A stretch of DNA of 20,360 nucleotides from Pseudomonadota bacterium (GCA_023422975.1 JAFAGF010000058.1:1-20360); one strand, 5' to 3'. Counted from the stretch's first letter, positions 1 through 8,384 are shown. The notes: a model not told the origin generated them from the letters alone. Numbers and translations: made by a program.

Positions 1-350
1 AGGCGGAGCACTTTGCCGGCCTGCTGGCCGAAGGCGCCAAGGTCACGCGTGGCGAAGGCGACAAGGCCAAGACCGAGAAGGTCACTGACTTCCGCCAGGC
101 CATGCAGTGGCTGATCAGCGAAGCCGAACGCACCACCGGCCGCCAACGCTACAAAGGCTTGGGCGAAATGAACCCCGAGCAGCTGTGGGAAACCACCATG
201 GATCCCAACGTGCGCAGCCTGCTGCAAGTGAAGATCAACGACGCCATCGAAGCCGACCGCGTGTTCACCATGCTCATGGGTGACGAAGTCGAACCCCGCC
301 GTAACTTTATTGAAGACAACGCTTTGCGTGCCGGCAACATCGACGTCTAA
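1..350 (+). CDS. gyrB: DNA gyrase subunit B, C-terminal end (partial at the left edge)
   Basis: The reading frame enters with the first full codon at position 3 and runs 115 residues to TAA at 348-350. It is the end of the ATPase subunit of the type II topoisomerase that introduces negative supercoils. The segment [19 protein letters not shown] is the hallmark of the GyrB/ParE C-terminal domain, and the DxxVEPRRxFIExNA ending is typical of GyrB rather than ParE. In many proteobacteria gyrB lies close to dnaA-dnaN and oriC, so the window may be near the origin; that is inference, because no dnaA or dnaN is visible. The gene is followed 35 bases later by a clear terminator, so it is insulated from the convergent catabolic operon downstream. 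Confidence 0.96.
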   Translation, partial: AEHFAGLLAEGAKVTRGEGDKAKTEKVTDFRQAMQWLISEAERTTGRQRYKGLGEMNPEQLWETTMDPNVRSLLQVKINDAIEADRVFTMLMGDEVEPRRNFIEDNALRAGNIDV

Positions 351-363
351 TTTCAAAAATTAG

Positions 364-375
364 AGCTACTAGCGC
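364..375 (+). repeat. Copy of an AGCTRYTRGCGY intergenic motif
   Basis: AGCTACTAGCGC, 14 nt after the gyrB stop. See the related copies at 11072-11083 and 16996-17007. Confidence 0.35.
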
Positions 376-385
376 AAGCTACACA

Positions 386-420
386 AGGCTTGGAGCCCTA
401 AAAGGCTTCAAGCCTTTTTC
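386..420 (+). terminator. Rho-independent terminator of gyrB
   Basis: The 12-bp stem pairs 386-397 with 404-415, with one G-T wobble at 393/408. The loop is 6 nt (398-403). A run of five T follows (415-419). It starts 35 nt after the gyrB stop codon. Confidence 0.93.
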
Positions 421-689
421 TTGCACGCAAATTGCCAAACCACTACTTTTTGGCTAATTGCGAAGTGATGGGTGATGAGGTCGTTGCGCGCGGAGACTTC
501 ATTGCAGCAAATGCAATACGCACAACGGTTCTGCGACACATCTACTTTGTAGGCAGACGCAATAAGTGGGATTTTGGTAAGCAATAGCTGGGATTCCCAA
601 CGCACGCATCTGTAGCGTCAGATAGACGCATGGATTGAGAAATCTATGTCTCCTTATCGTGCTACAGCGTTGTCTCCCTGAGTGAAGAG

Positions 690-1091
690 CTACGCGAGAA
701 CTTTGGTCGATTCAGTCGATGAGCTGGTCATACTTACATGAGCTGAAACAATTTTCCAACCGTTATTGAGTTTCACCCAGGTTTGAGTTTGAAACCCATG
801 CAGATCAGTATCTGAGCGCTGAAATTCACACATTGCTATAACAGTATTGGAAAAAAAATCAGTCAACCGAACATTGACAAGTTCACGAGTGAAGTCTGGG
901 GTAGGAACGCTTTTTCGGTACGCGACCAACGCCTCATAGCCGAGCTGTTTGTCACAAACCCCGTAACGGGTAACTGCTGGATCCGCCCAAAAAAAGCTGT
1001 TTAAGGCATCGATATCATTCGCCATTAGAGCTTTTTCATATGAATAAAAAAGCTCTGTAACCTCTTCAATAGCAGTTTTCTGAATGTTCAT
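690..1091 (-). CDS. AtzH/HpxZ-like NTF2-fold protein (putative decarboxylating amidohydrolase)
   Basis: This 133-residue protein matches in length and pattern the DUF3225 (HpxZ/AtzH) family. An N-terminal helix contains YEKALMANDIDALNSFFW, followed by RYG near residue 42, a CEF segment, and a C-terminal QTQTWVKLNNGWKIVSAHVS strand pair typical of the SnoaL/NTF2 fold. In cyanuric acid catabolism AtzH converts 1,3-dicarboxyurea to allophanate, and HpxZ proteins accompany oxalurate/oxamate amidohydrolases. Here it is the last gene of the operon, 4 nt after the second isochorismatase gene, with AGGA 8 nt upstream of ATG. The usual partners AtzE and AtzG are absent from the window. Base composition is clearly lower in GC than the neighbours (33% in 1021-1080, 40% in 841-900), which suggests a different origin. 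Family assignment is firm; the reaction is inferred from relatives and context. Confidence 0.8.
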   Translation of the reverse strand: MNIQKTAIEEVTELFYSYEKALMANDIDALNSFFWADPAVTRYGVCDKQLGYEALVAYRKSVPTPDFTRELVNVRLTDFFSNTVIAMCEFQRSDTDLHGFQTQTWVKLNNGWKIVSAHVSMTSSSTESTKVLA

Positions 1092-1095
1092 CTGA

Positions 1096-1782
1096 TCAAT
1101 CCTGGAAAGCGTAAGAATGAAGTGCTGATAGGACGTCTGTACTTACAGCAGTCCAACCGACAATGGCACCTTGAGCTCGCACCATCTCCAACGTCGCTTG
1201 CTTGAAATGAGGAAAGTAACTTTCTGTCGCATCCTCAACTAACAAACAAACATAGCCCCGATCATTAGCCTCTCGCATAGTTGTTTGCACACACACTTCT
1301 GTAGTCACGCCTGTAAACAGCAGATGGGTGATGCCATGCGCTTGCAAAAGCTCGTCCAGTTCCGTCGCATAAAACGCGCCTTTCCCAGGCTTGTCGATGA
1401 CGATTTCACCATCCAACGGCGCCAACTCAGGCACGATGGCATGACCCGCTTCACCCTGAATCAAGATGCGCCCCATGGGACCCACATCGCCAATGCGCAA
1501 ATCAGGTTGTCCACGCAAACGCTTGGCATCAGGACAGTCACTCAAATCAGGCAAATGACCTTCACGGGTGTGCACCACACATCCACCTTGCTGCCGCCAT
1601 GCTTGCAACAGTGTCTGCAACGCAGGGATGATGGCTTGCAGCGGGGTCACGTCGTTACCCAGCGAAGCGCCAAAACCACCGGGCTCCACAAAATCGCGCT
1701 GCATGTCGATGATCACCAAGGCCGTGCGGGACAAATCAAACTCGAAAGCGGACGGCAAAGCCGTCGATACGATGTGCGTCAT
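1096..1782 (-). CDS. Isochorismatase-like cysteine hydrolase, candidate triuret hydrolase (TrtA type)
   Basis: This 228-residue member of the isochorismatase-like hydrolase superfamily has the full catalytic set: Asp26 in VIIDMQ, Lys131 in DKPGKG, and Cys164 in [17 protein letters not shown] preceded by a probable cis-peptide. Gln204 corresponds to the substrate-binding Gln of biuret hydrolases. It is a clear paralogue of the BiuH-type protein at 3377-4072; both share HTREGHxPDLSD, IGDVGPxGRIL and FYAT blocks. It departs in the C-terminal region (AQGAIVGW versus [10 protein letters not shown]) and lacks the three-residue insertion before IGDVG. Triuret hydrolase TrtA is known as a BiuH homologue whose gene clusters with biuH, so that role is the leading guess. 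A ureidoacrylate-type (RutB-like) or other ureide amidase role is the alternative. Its ATG overlaps the stop of the ABC ATPase gene (ATGA), indicating translational coupling. Confidence 0.75.
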   Translation of the reverse strand: MTHIVSTALPSAFEFDLSRTALVIIDMQRDFVEPGGFGASLGNDVTPLQAIIPALQTLLQAWRQQGGCVVHTREGHLPDLSDCPDAKRLRGQPDLRIGDVGPMGRILIQGEAGHAIVPELAPLDGEIVIDKPGKGAFYATELDELLQAHGITHLLFTGVTTEVCVQTTMREANDRGYVCLLVEDATESYFPHFKQATLEMVRAQGAIVGWTAVSTDVLSALHSYAFQD

Positions 1783-3362
1783 GCCGCCTCCGCCAGGTGG
1801 TCGGCATGGTCACCGGCCATGTAGCTGCCCAACACATGGCGATCTGCCTTCGCCGCATCACAAGCGTGCACGATGCGACCTTCGCTCATCACCACCACCC
1901 GATCTGCCAAGCTGAGCAATTCATCCAAGTCTTCACTGATGAGCAAGACAGCACCGCCTTGATTGCGCACGTCCATGATGCGGCCATGAATTTCTGACAC
2001 GGCGGCAAAGTCCAAGCCAAACACCGGATTGGCCACCAGCAGCACACGCACGTCACCATCGAGCTCGCGCGCCAACACGGCACGCTGCACATTGCCCCCC
2101 GACAAGGATGCAATTGGTGCGTCTTCACCTTGGGTTTTGACGCCGTACTCAGAGATCAATGCCCGCGCACGTTCACGCAAGACACCACGGCTAAGCCAAC
2201 CGCCCTTGGCGGCAGGAGCCTGATCAAATCGGCGCAACCCCATGTTCAACGCCACACTGAGTTCACCCACACAGGCATTGCGCAAAGGCTCTTCAGGCAA
2301 GCTGCGCACGTGCATGCGTTGGTTTTGGTCACGACGCGCCAAGTAAGCTTCATCATCGATCCAAACCTTGCCAGAGGTTCTTTCACGCTGACCCACCAAA
2401 GCTTCCATCAACTCCCGCTGACCGTTGCCTGACACACCGGCCACGCCCACGATTTCACCGGCTTTGACCGACAGGCTCAGGTCTTGCACGGCACGCTCAC
2501 CGCGATCGCCCATCACATGCAATGACTCAATGCGCAGGCGCGTCAAGGCATCTGGATGCGACTTGCGTGCCCAACCACGGCTGGCGGTGCCTTCGGTACT
2601 GGGTGCAGGCTTGTCAGCCTCTACTGAGGCTTCCAAATTGACCTGCCCCATCATCTCAGCGCCAAGCTGGGCTGGCGTCACATCGGCCACACGGTGGCTA
2701 CCCATGAGTCGACCACGACGCAGCACACTCACGTCATCGGCCACCGACATCACTTCGCGGAACTTGTGCGTGATCAAAATGATGCTCACATCGCCCGCAT
2801 GCGCTCGGTCACGCAACTCACCCAGCACTTCGTCGGCCTCTTGTGGCGTCAGCACCGAAGTGGGTTCATCCAAAATCAACAAGCGGGGCTTCAAAAACAG
2901 TTGCTTGAGGATCTCAAGCTTTTGCTTTTCTCCCGCCGACAAATCCATGGGCCGCGCATCCAAGTCAAGCTTGAAAGGCGTGGTGGCCATGAAAGCCTCC
3001 AACTCCGCACGCACCTTTTTCCATGGGATCACCGCAGGCAACTCACCACGCCCCAGCAACAGGTTCTCGGCCACGGTCATGCCCGGCACCACGGTGAAGT
3101 GCTGATAGACCATCCCGATGCCCAACTGGCGCGCCACCACCGGCGAGGTGATGGCCTGCTCACGGCCATCGACCAAAATGGCGCCATCGTCAGGCTGGTG
3201 ATAGCCCACCAAGGCTTTCACCAAAGTGCTTTTGCCCGCGCCGTTCTCGCCCAACAAAGCGTGCACCGTACCGGGACGCACATTCAAAGACACCCCACCC
3301 AGCGCCGTGAAGGCACCAAAGCGCTTGGTGAGCTCATAAGTAGACAAGGCCAGCGCGCTCAT
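1779..3362 (-). CDS. ABC importer ATPase, double-domain (BMP/nucleoside-type, YufO/NupO-like)
   Basis: The protein has 527 residues with two ABC domains. The first has Walker [10 protein letters not shown] at 38-46, the Q-loop YQHF, an [11 protein letters not shown] signature and Walker [14 protein letters not shown]. The second starts near residue 280 and is degenerate, with GVSGNGQRE in place of a Walker A lysine motif, LSGGNVQRA as signature and [12 protein letters not shown] in place of a normal Walker B. This asymmetry is normal for sugar/nucleoside-type ATPases of this family. The frame is open upstream to 3518, but the start at 3362 is chosen because AGGAG lies 7 nt before it and the extension runs back through the end of the preceding hydrolase gene. 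It should energise the permeases at 5147-7140, although two hydrolase genes lie between. It starts 14 nt after the BiuH-type gene and overlaps the next gene by 4 nt. Confidence 0.93.
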   Translation of the reverse strand: MSALALSTYELTKRFGAFTALGGVSLNVRPGTVHALLGENGAGKSTLVKALVGYHQPDDGAILVDGREQAITSPVVARQLGIGMVYQHFTVVPGMTVAENLLLGRGELPAVIPWKKVRAELEAFMATTPFKLDLDARPMDLSAGEKQKLEILKQLFLKPRLLILDEPTSVLTPQEADEVLGELRDRAHAGDVSIILITHKFREVMSVADDVSVLRRGRLMGSHRVADVTPAQLGAEMMGQVNLEASVEADKPAPSTEGTASRGWARKSHPDALTRLRIESLHVMGDRGERAVQDLSLSVKAGEIVGVAGVSGNGQRELMEALVGQRERTSGKVWIDDEAYLARRDQNQRMHVRSLPEEPLRNACVGELSVALNMGLRRFDQAPAAKGGWLSRGVLRERARALISEYGVKTQGEDAPIASLSGGNVQRAVLARELDGDVRVLLVANPVFGLDFAAVSEIHGRIMDVRNQGGAVLLISEDLDELLSLADRVVVMSEGRIVHACDAAKADRHVLGSYMAGDHADHLAEAA

Positions 3363-3376
3363 GCTTTTGCTCCTGC

Positions 3377-4072
3377 TTAGCAAGCCTTCAAGGCCGCGAT
3401 CACCGCCTCTGAATCGGACACAGCCCCAAACACACCGCCTTGCATCTTGATCATGCTGAAAGCGGCCGCGTGGTTGCCGGGATCGGTGGCACCGGTGCAG
3501 TCGGTCAACATCACGCATTCAAAGCCGCGGTCATTGGCTTCACGCATGGTGGTGTGCACGCACACATCGGTGGTGATGCCAGTGAGGATCAGGTTGCGAA
3601 TGCCGCGTGTGTGGAGGATCATCTCCAGGTCGGTGGCGTAAAACGAGCCTTTGCCGGGCTTGTCGATGATGGGCTCGCCATCAACGGGATACAGTTCAGG
3701 GATGATGTCCCAACCGGGTTCGCCACGCACCAGAATGCGGCCACAAGGGCCCACATCGCCAATGCCCACGCCATTCGTACCAATCTGGCGCGAGCGCCAA
3801 CGCTTGTTGGCCGGTAAATCGCTCAGGTCAGGGCGATGGCCTTCACGGGTGTGGATCACGTGCATGCCCACACGGCGGGCTTCGGCCAACAAGCGCTTGA
3901 TGGGCTCAATCGGCGCACGGGTGGCCGAGATGTCATAGCCCATCTTGTCCACATAGCCGCCTTCGCCGCAGAAGTCGGTTTGCATGTCGATGATGACCAG
4001 CGCCGTGTTGTCTGGCCGAAGTTGGCCGTCATAAGGCCAGTTGTAAGGTTGGGCGTTCACAAAAGTTGTCAT
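3377..4072 (-). CDS. biuH: Biuret amidohydrolase (BiuH type, isochorismatase superfamily)
   Basis: The enzyme is expected to hydrolyse biuret to allophanate and ammonia in the cytoplasm. It has 231 residues with catalytic Asp29 ([10 protein letters not shown]), Lys138 (DKPGKGSF), Cys171 ([17 protein letters not shown]) and Gln211 ([12 protein letters not shown]). These agree in spacing with the Asp/Lys/Cys/Gln set I remember for the characterised Rhizobium enzyme, allowing a three-residue insertion before IGDVG. The N-terminal [16 protein letters not shown], the block LPANKRWRS and [14 protein letters not shown] are also strongly BiuH-like. Two in-frame starts exist. ATG at 4078 overlaps the upstream stop (ATGA); ATG at 4072 is preferred because AAGGA lies 6 nt before it. 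Context is a formamidase immediately upstream and an allophanate hydrolase encoded divergently, which would consume the product. Confidence 0.86.
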   Translation of the reverse strand: MTTFVNAQPYNWPYDGQLRPDNTALVIIDMQTDFCGEGGYVDKMGYDISATRAPIEPIKRLLAEARRVGMHVIHTREGHRPDLSDLPANKRWRSRQIGTNGVGIGDVGPCGRILVRGEPGWDIIPELYPVDGEPIIDKPGKGSFYATDLEMILHTRGIRNLILTGITTDVCVHTTMREANDRGFECVMLTDCTGATDPGNHAAAFSMIKMQGGVFGAVSDSEAVIAALKAC

Positions 4073-4074
4073 GC

Positions 4075-5118
4075 TCATTCCTTGGCGTCTGCTGCACGCT
4101 CTTGAGGTGTCAAAAGATTCGGCACATTGCCCACATAAGTTCGAGTGGGCGCGGCAAAGCCACACGATTGGCCATCGGTGTGCACGACCTTGTCTTCCCA
4201 CGGCAGCTTGAAGCGGCCGTTGACCATGTCATGCATGAAGGTATAAGGGCAGTCTTGTGCGCCGCCCTTCACAGCCACGTAGCCACGGTGGTAGAGCTGG
4301 TAGATGTTGTTTTCCACCGCCCAGTGCTCACGCGCTTCGCGGATCAAATCGGGGCGGACTTCGGCGCACACGATTTCATCAGGACGACCGCCACCTTGCA
4401 CCATCACCGTGCCATCGAAGTTGCAGACCATGGCCTCGCCCATCGAATCGAACGTGCCATCGCTGCCGCACAGGCATACGCTGGCCGTCACCATCAGATT
4501 CTGGAAGGCGTTGGCCTGATTGGTGATTTGCCAAGAATGGCGAATCGGGGCGGTGTAGCCTGCGGTGCGCAGCATCACTTCGGCACCCTTGTAAGCACAC
4601 TCACGCGCCATCTCGGGGAACATGCCATCGTGACAGATGATCAGCGCCAGCTTCACACCCTTGGGCCCGGTGATGACGGGGATCCCCATGTTGCCGGGCT
4701 CCCAAGCTTCCACCGGAATCCAAGGGTGGTACTTGCGGTAGTAGAGCTTTAACTCACCTTGGTCATCGATGATGATGCCGGTGTTGTAGGGGTTGCCATC
4801 TGGGTTCTTCTCCATGATCGAGAAGCAGCCCCAGATCTTGTGCTCGATGCACGCGGCCTTGAACGCGGCCACTTCTGGGCCATCCAAGGTCACCATCAGC
4901 TCGTCGGCCGTGTTCATCGACAAGCCATGCAAGGCGTATTCCGGGAACACCACCAGGTCCATGCCGGGATAGCTGCGGCGTGCTTTGCCCACCATATCGA
5001 CGATGCGCTGTGTTTGTGAAGCCAGTTGTTCAGTGGTCTCAACCACCGGCAATTGCAATTGCACCAACCCTAGCACCACACCATTGGGCGCCTTATTCAA
5101 ACCACTCAAACCACTCAT
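4075..5118 (-). CDS. amiF: Formamidase (AmiF type, nitrilase superfamily)
   Basis: Hydrolyses formamide to formate and ammonia. The 347-residue protein aligns along its length with AmiF as remembered from Helicobacter. The nitrilase triad is Glu60 (FPEY), Lys129 (YYRK) and Cys162 (ICHDGM), with the extra conserved Glu137 (VEAWEPG). Other family blocks are [47 protein letters not shown] and the late KLPWED. The C-terminal tail is about 12 residues longer than usual. The family is close to aliphatic amidase AmiE, so acetamide or another small amide or N-formyl urea compound is possible. AAGGA lies 8 nt before the ATG. It sits between the second permease (28 nt gap) and the biuret hydrolase gene, which argues that it acts on an imported small amide or on a pathway intermediate. 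Confidence 0.86.
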   Translation of the reverse strand: MSGLSGLNKAPNGVVLGLVQLQLPVVETTEQLASQTQRIVDMVGKARRSYPGMDLVVFPEYALHGLSMNTADELMVTLDGPEVAAFKAACIEHKIWGCFSIMEKNPDGNPYNTGIIIDDQGELKLYYRKYHPWIPVEAWEPGNMGIPVITGPKGVKLALIICHDGMFPEMARECAYKGAEVMLRTAGYTAPIRHSWQITNQANAFQNLMVTASVCLCGSDGTFDSMGEAMVCNFDGTVMVQGGGRPDEIVCAEVRPDLIREAREHWAVENNIYQLYHRGYVAVKGGAQDCPYTFMHDMVNGRFKLPWEDKVVHTDGQSCGFAAPTRTYVGNVPNLLTPQERAADAKE

Positions 5119-5146
5119 TACTTCAATCCTTCATCACACACACGCA

Positions 5147-6070
5147 TCAACGGGCCAACTTCAATTCCATCGGAGCACCTTGCAGCGAACGTTTTGGGCT
5201 GCAGCTCCACAACAAGATCAACAAGGTCAAGGCATAGGGCATGGCATTGAAAAGGTGGTAACCCGCGCTGATACCGACTGATTGCAAAGCTGGACCAACT
5301 GCACCAGCACCACCAAAGATCAGGGCTGCACCCAAGCATTGCATCGGACGCCAGCGCGCAAAAATCACCAATGCCACCGCAATCAAACCCTGCCCACTTG
5401 AAAGACCTTCGTTCCAGCTACCTGGGTAGTACAAAGACAGCGATGCACCGCCAATGCCGGCAATAAAACCGCCCACTGTGGTTGCTAATACGCGCACACT
5501 GTTCACCGAGTAACCCAAGGCTCTTGCGGCATCTGTGCTATCCCCAGCCATGCGCAAAATCAATCCCCAACGCGTGTGCTTGAGCATCCATGCCATCAGC
5601 ACCGCCAAAGCCACGCCGATCGGGAACAATGCATTGATGCGCAGCGCCGATTGCACTTGCGCTGATTCGCTCCAAGCACCCAATTCAATCGATGGGATTT
5701 GCACAGCCTGCGGCTGAATCAAGCCCTTGCCAAAATAGAACGCCAAGCCCACACCCAATAGCATCAAGGCAATGCCGGTAGCGATATCACTAACCTTGGG
5801 CAGTGAGCACAAGAAACCATGCAAGATTGCCAACAACGCACCACACGCACCGGCTGCCAATACCCCAATCCAAGGTGAACCACTGAGGTAACTGCCACCA
5901 AACCCGGCCATGGCAGACAACACCAAAACCCCTTCCAGACCCAAGTTCACTCGGCCTGTTTTTTCGGTGAGACACTCACCCAAGCTCACAAACAAAAATG
6001 GCGTACCTACCCGGATGGCTCCGCCCAATACGGCGATCAACACATCCATCCAAATCGAGATGTCTGTCAT
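5147..6070 (-). CDS. ABC importer permease, BMP/nucleoside type (YufQ/NupQ-like)
   Basis: This 307-residue, strongly hydrophobic protein has about eight membrane segments and belongs to the BPD_transp_2 family found with sugar and nucleoside importers. The N-terminal FVSLGECLTEKTGRVNLGLEGVL and the central GYSVNSVRVLATTVGGFIAGIGGASLSL are characteristic of the second permease of BMP-type systems. With the neighbouring permease it should form the membrane channel. Its ATG overlaps the stop of that gene by 4 nt (6067-6070), so the two are probably made in equal amounts. It is followed by the formamidase gene. Confidence 0.9.
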   Translation of the reverse strand: MTDISIWMDVLIAVLGGAIRVGTPFLFVSLGECLTEKTGRVNLGLEGVLVLSAMAGFGGSYLSGSPWIGVLAAGACGALLAILHGFLCSLPKVSDIATGIALMLLGVGLAFYFGKGLIQPQAVQIPSIELGAWSESAQVQSALRINALFPIGVALAVLMAWMLKHTRWGLILRMAGDSTDAARALGYSVNSVRVLATTVGGFIAGIGGASLSLYYPGSWNEGLSSGQGLIAVALVIFARWRPMQCLGAALIFGGAGAVGPALQSVGISAGYHLFNAMPYALTLLILLWSCSPKRSLQGAPMELKLAR

Positions 6071-7140
6071 ACAGCCTCCGCACGCAACGCACTGCGCTGC
6101 GCCAACTTCACGGCTAAACGCCCACGCAAGGCTTCCGCAGCCAAGATCAACACGAAGGCAAAACCTTGCAGCACCAACACCGATGCATCAGGCAAATCCA
6201 AGCGACGCTGCAACATGCTGCCCGCAGCCCCAAAACCACCGAACAACACGGCCACAGGGATGATTGCCAATGGGTTATGGCGCGCCACAAACGACACCAA
6301 GATGCCCGTGTAGCCCAAACCTGCAATGAGTGAAGCATTGGCCGCGTTGTGCACCGCAACCACTTCAATGCCACCGGCTAAGCCTGCTGCAGCACCACCC
6401 AAAGCGCAGGCCGTGATCACCAAACGGCGACTGGGCAAACCTACCAAACGTGCAGCACGGGCATTACCTCCCACCACGCGGGTAGCAAAGCCATGGGTCG
6501 AACCAAACAGCCAAATGCCTGCGATCACACACACTACAGCGCCCCAGACCAAGCCCCAGTGCACATCCTGACCAGGGATCATTCCCATCAAAACGTCTTC
6601 CGGCAAAGGCAAAGTCGATGGCTTATTCAAACTTTCTGGATCACGCATCGGGCCTTCAACCAGATGCTTGAATAAACCCACTGCCAAATACCCCATCAAC
6701 AAAGAACTGATAGTTTCATTGACGCCGCGATACTGCTGCATGGCCCCCACCAAGCCAATCCACAAAGCGCCCGCAAACGCCCCTGCCATCAACACTGCTG
6801 CCGTACCCATTGGACCGGAAGGTGGTGCCATCAAGTAAGGCAAACCAGCAGCCGCCAATCCACCCAACACCAGTGCACCTTCACCACCGATCACAGTAAG
6901 CCCCGCTTGCATTGGCAGGGCCACACATAAAGCCGTCAGCATCAAAGGGGCCGCACGCTGTAACGTGTTCTGCCATGCAAAGGCATCGCCAAATGCACCC
7001 TTGAACAGCAAAGTCCATGCTTCGACTGGATCGGTGCCTCCAAAACCGACAAATGCACCGAACAACAGCACCGCCCCGGCCAAAGCCAACACGGGCAACA
7101 CCACACTGTCAAACACAGTGACCCAACGTGGAGCGTTCAT
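6067..7140 (-). CDS. ABC importer permease, BMP/nucleoside type (YufP/NupP-like)
   Basis: This 357-residue polytopic membrane protein belongs to the BPD_transp_2 family. The first hydrophobic helix is at residues 12-33, and a long loop near 50-60 (KGAFGDAFAWQNTLQRAAPLMLTAL) resembles the first permease of nucleoside importers. The cytoplasmic coupling segment is GNARAARLVGLPSRRLVITACALGGAAAGLAGGIEV. ATG is preceded by AGGAGG with 4 nt spacing, the strongest ribosome binding site in the operon. It lies 29 nt after the binding-protein gene and overlaps the next permease gene. The substrate cannot be read from the permease; operon context favours a small ureide or nucleobase-like compound. Confidence 0.91.
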   Translation of the reverse strand: MNAPRWVTVFDSVVLPVLALAGAVLLFGAFVGFGGTDPVEAWTLLFKGAFGDAFAWQNTLQRAAPLMLTALCVALPMQAGLTVIGGEGALVLGGLAAAGLPYLMAPPSGPMGTAAVLMAGAFAGALWIGLVGAMQQYRGVNETISSLLMGYLAVGLFKHLVEGPMRDPESLNKPSTLPLPEDVLMGMIPGQDVHWGLVWGAVVCVIAGIWLFGSTHGFATRVVGGNARAARLVGLPSRRLVITACALGGAAAGLAGGIEVVAVHNAANASLIAGLGYTGILVSFVARHNPLAIIPVAVLFGGFGAAGSMLQRRLDLPDASVLVLQGFAFVLILAAEALRGRLAVKLAQRSALRAEAV

Positions 7141-7169
7141 GACCCCTCCTCTCCTTTCGGCATCCAGCC

Positions 7170-8297
7170 TTAGACCTTGCCGATCACACCTTCAACGAGG
7201 TAGTTCATTTGCTCCAACACGACATCGGTTTGATGGATGGACTTACCCTTGGGCACCACCACCTTGCCGGTGTTGTCCTTCAAACCATCCTTGAAGATGC
7301 TGAACTGATCATTGAGCATCAAAGCCTTGACGGCATCGGCTTGCTTGCGCGCACCTTCTGTCACCATCGGACCGTAAGCTGAGGTCTTCACATAGCCTTC
7401 CTTCAAGCCACCACGCAAGAAGTTCGGATGTGGCTTCCCAGCCTGAGCGGCTTCCACGATTTGCTTGTAAGGCGTCACCCAGTTCCACTCAGCACCAGTC
7501 AGATAAGCGTTGGGGGCCAACTTGGCTTGGCTAGCGTGGTAGCCGCACACAAACTTGCCGCGTCGGGCAGCGGTTTCCACGATCACCTTGGGCGAGTCCA
7601 CGTGCATGGTGAACACGTCAATACCTTGATCGGCCAAGCTGTTAGTCGCTTCTGCTTCCTTCACAGGCATCGACCAATCACCCGTAAATACCACCGAGCA
7701 GGTAATGTCAGGGTTAACCGAGCGCGCACCTAGCGTGAACGCATTGATGTTGCGCAGCACCTGTGGGATCGGCTTAGCTGCAATGAAACCAATCTTCTTG
7801 GACTTGGTCATGTGGCCAGCGATCACACCGTTGAGATACTGGCATTCTTCGATGTAACCGAAATAGCTGCCAACCATCTTTGGATGCTTGCCTTCTTCCC
7901 ACAAACCACCGCAGTGCGCGATGCGGATACTGGGGTTCTTCTTAGCTACCTCCAGCACATGTGGGTTGAAATAACCAAACGAGGTGGGAAACAAGAGGTT
8001 CGCACCGTCTTGCGAAATCATGCCTTGCATGCTCTTTTGAGCTGCTTGCGTTTCAGGCACGTTTTCTTCACCAACCATCTTGATGCCTGGCATTTTGCGA
8101 ATTTCTTGCGCAGCTTCGTAGTGCGCTTGGTTGTAGCCAAAGTCATCACGAGGTCCGACATACACCATACCAATAGTGATGTTCTTTTCTGCCTGCGCGA
8201 AAGCTAGGCCTGAAGCACTACCAAACGCCAATCCGGCTCCAGCTGCACTCATCCCCTTAATCCAAGAACGACGATTGATTCGATCCATTGACGACAT
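7170..8297 (-). CDS. BMP-family periplasmic substrate-binding protein with Tat-like signal
   Basis: This 375-residue protein is the first gene of the minus-strand operon. The N-terminus carries a twin-arginine motif (NRRSWIK), a hydrophobic stretch and a probable cleavage site after AFAQA near residue 35, with no lipobox cysteine. The mature part begins ITIGMVYVGPRDDFGYNQAHYEAA, the classic start of BMP/PnrA-like binding proteins, and contains GSYFGYIEECQYLNGVIAGHMTKS. The family normally binds purine nucleosides or related heterocycles; the ligand here may be a ureide or s-triazine-like compound. Start 8297 is preferred over an upstream in-frame ATG (8330) because GGGAG lies 6 nt before it. 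The promoter region upstream carries tandem operator boxes at 8361-8384. Confidence 0.9.
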   Translation of the reverse strand: MSSMDRINRRSWIKGMSAAGAGLAFGSASGLAFAQAEKNITIGMVYVGPRDDFGYNQAHYEAAQEIRKMPGIKMVGEENVPETQAAQKSMQGMISQDGANLLFPTSFGYFNPHVLEVAKKNPSIRIAHCGGLWEEGKHPKMVGSYFGYIEECQYLNGVIAGHMTKSKKIGFIAAKPIPQVLRNINAFTLGARSVNPDITCSVVFTGDWSMPVKEAEATNSLADQGIDVFTMHVDSPKVIVETAARRGKFVCGYHASQAKLAPNAYLTGAEWNWVTPYKQIVEAAQAGKPHPNFLRGGLKEGYVKTSAYGPMVTEGARKQADAVKALMLNDQFSIFKDGLKDNTGKVVVPKGKSIHQTDVVLEQMNYLVEGVIGKV

Positions 8298-8360
8298 CCA
8301 AAACTCCCAGTACTGACGTGGCGGAAACATCGCTAAATACAGAACTCAGCCTGCTCTTAA

Positions 8361-8384
8361 GCGGTGTACATGCCGGTATACAAG
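8361..8384. promoter_or_regulatory. Tandem 12-bp operator boxes upstream of the BMP-type operon
   Basis: Two adjacent 12-mers, GCGGTGTACATG (8361-8372) and CCGGTATACAAG (8373-8384), share G4, T5, T7, A8, C9, A10 and G12. Each is a near-palindrome around a GTATAC-like core, as expected for FCD-type GntR regulators. They lie 64-87 bp upstream of the start of the binding-protein gene. The same tandem arrangement occurs at 8499-8522 and 14724-14747. The binding protein is presumed to be the GntR product of 10385-11071. Confidence 0.65.

Larger units (their letters stand above)
351..689. other. Intergenic region between convergent gyrB and the catabolic operon
   Basis: This stretch holds the gyrB terminator (386-420) and one copy of an AGCTACTAGCGC-type motif (364-375). 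The rest is relatively AT-rich; 421-480 is 45% GC by hand count. A small hairpin (GCGTC 615-619 / GACGC 625-629) has no T-run. I see no RNA gene, and no open frame here has convincing coding character. A 65-codon minus-strand frame (408-605, GTG start, cysteine-rich) runs into the terminator and is not accepted. No terminator for the minus-strand operon ending at 690 is evident. Confidence 0.6.

Noticed and set aside
408..605. 65-codon minus-strand frame with GTG start and several cysteines between gyrB and the AtzH-like gene
   Set aside because: It reads into the gyrB terminator, has no ribosome binding site I can see, and no recognisable family; chance frame or remnant.
542..631. 29-codon minus-strand frame downstream of an AAGGAG sequence near 648
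   Set aside because: The spacing from AAGGAG to the ATG is about 18 nt, the peptide matches nothing known to me, and it stops early.
2694..3380. 228-codon plus-strand frame opposite the ABC ATPase
   Set aside because: It is antisense to a gene with full Walker and signature motifs; composition is His/Gln/Arg-rich as expected of a shadow frame.
4066..4752. 228-codon plus-strand frame opposite the formamidase
   Set aside because: Shadow of the well-supported amiF gene; no family pattern.
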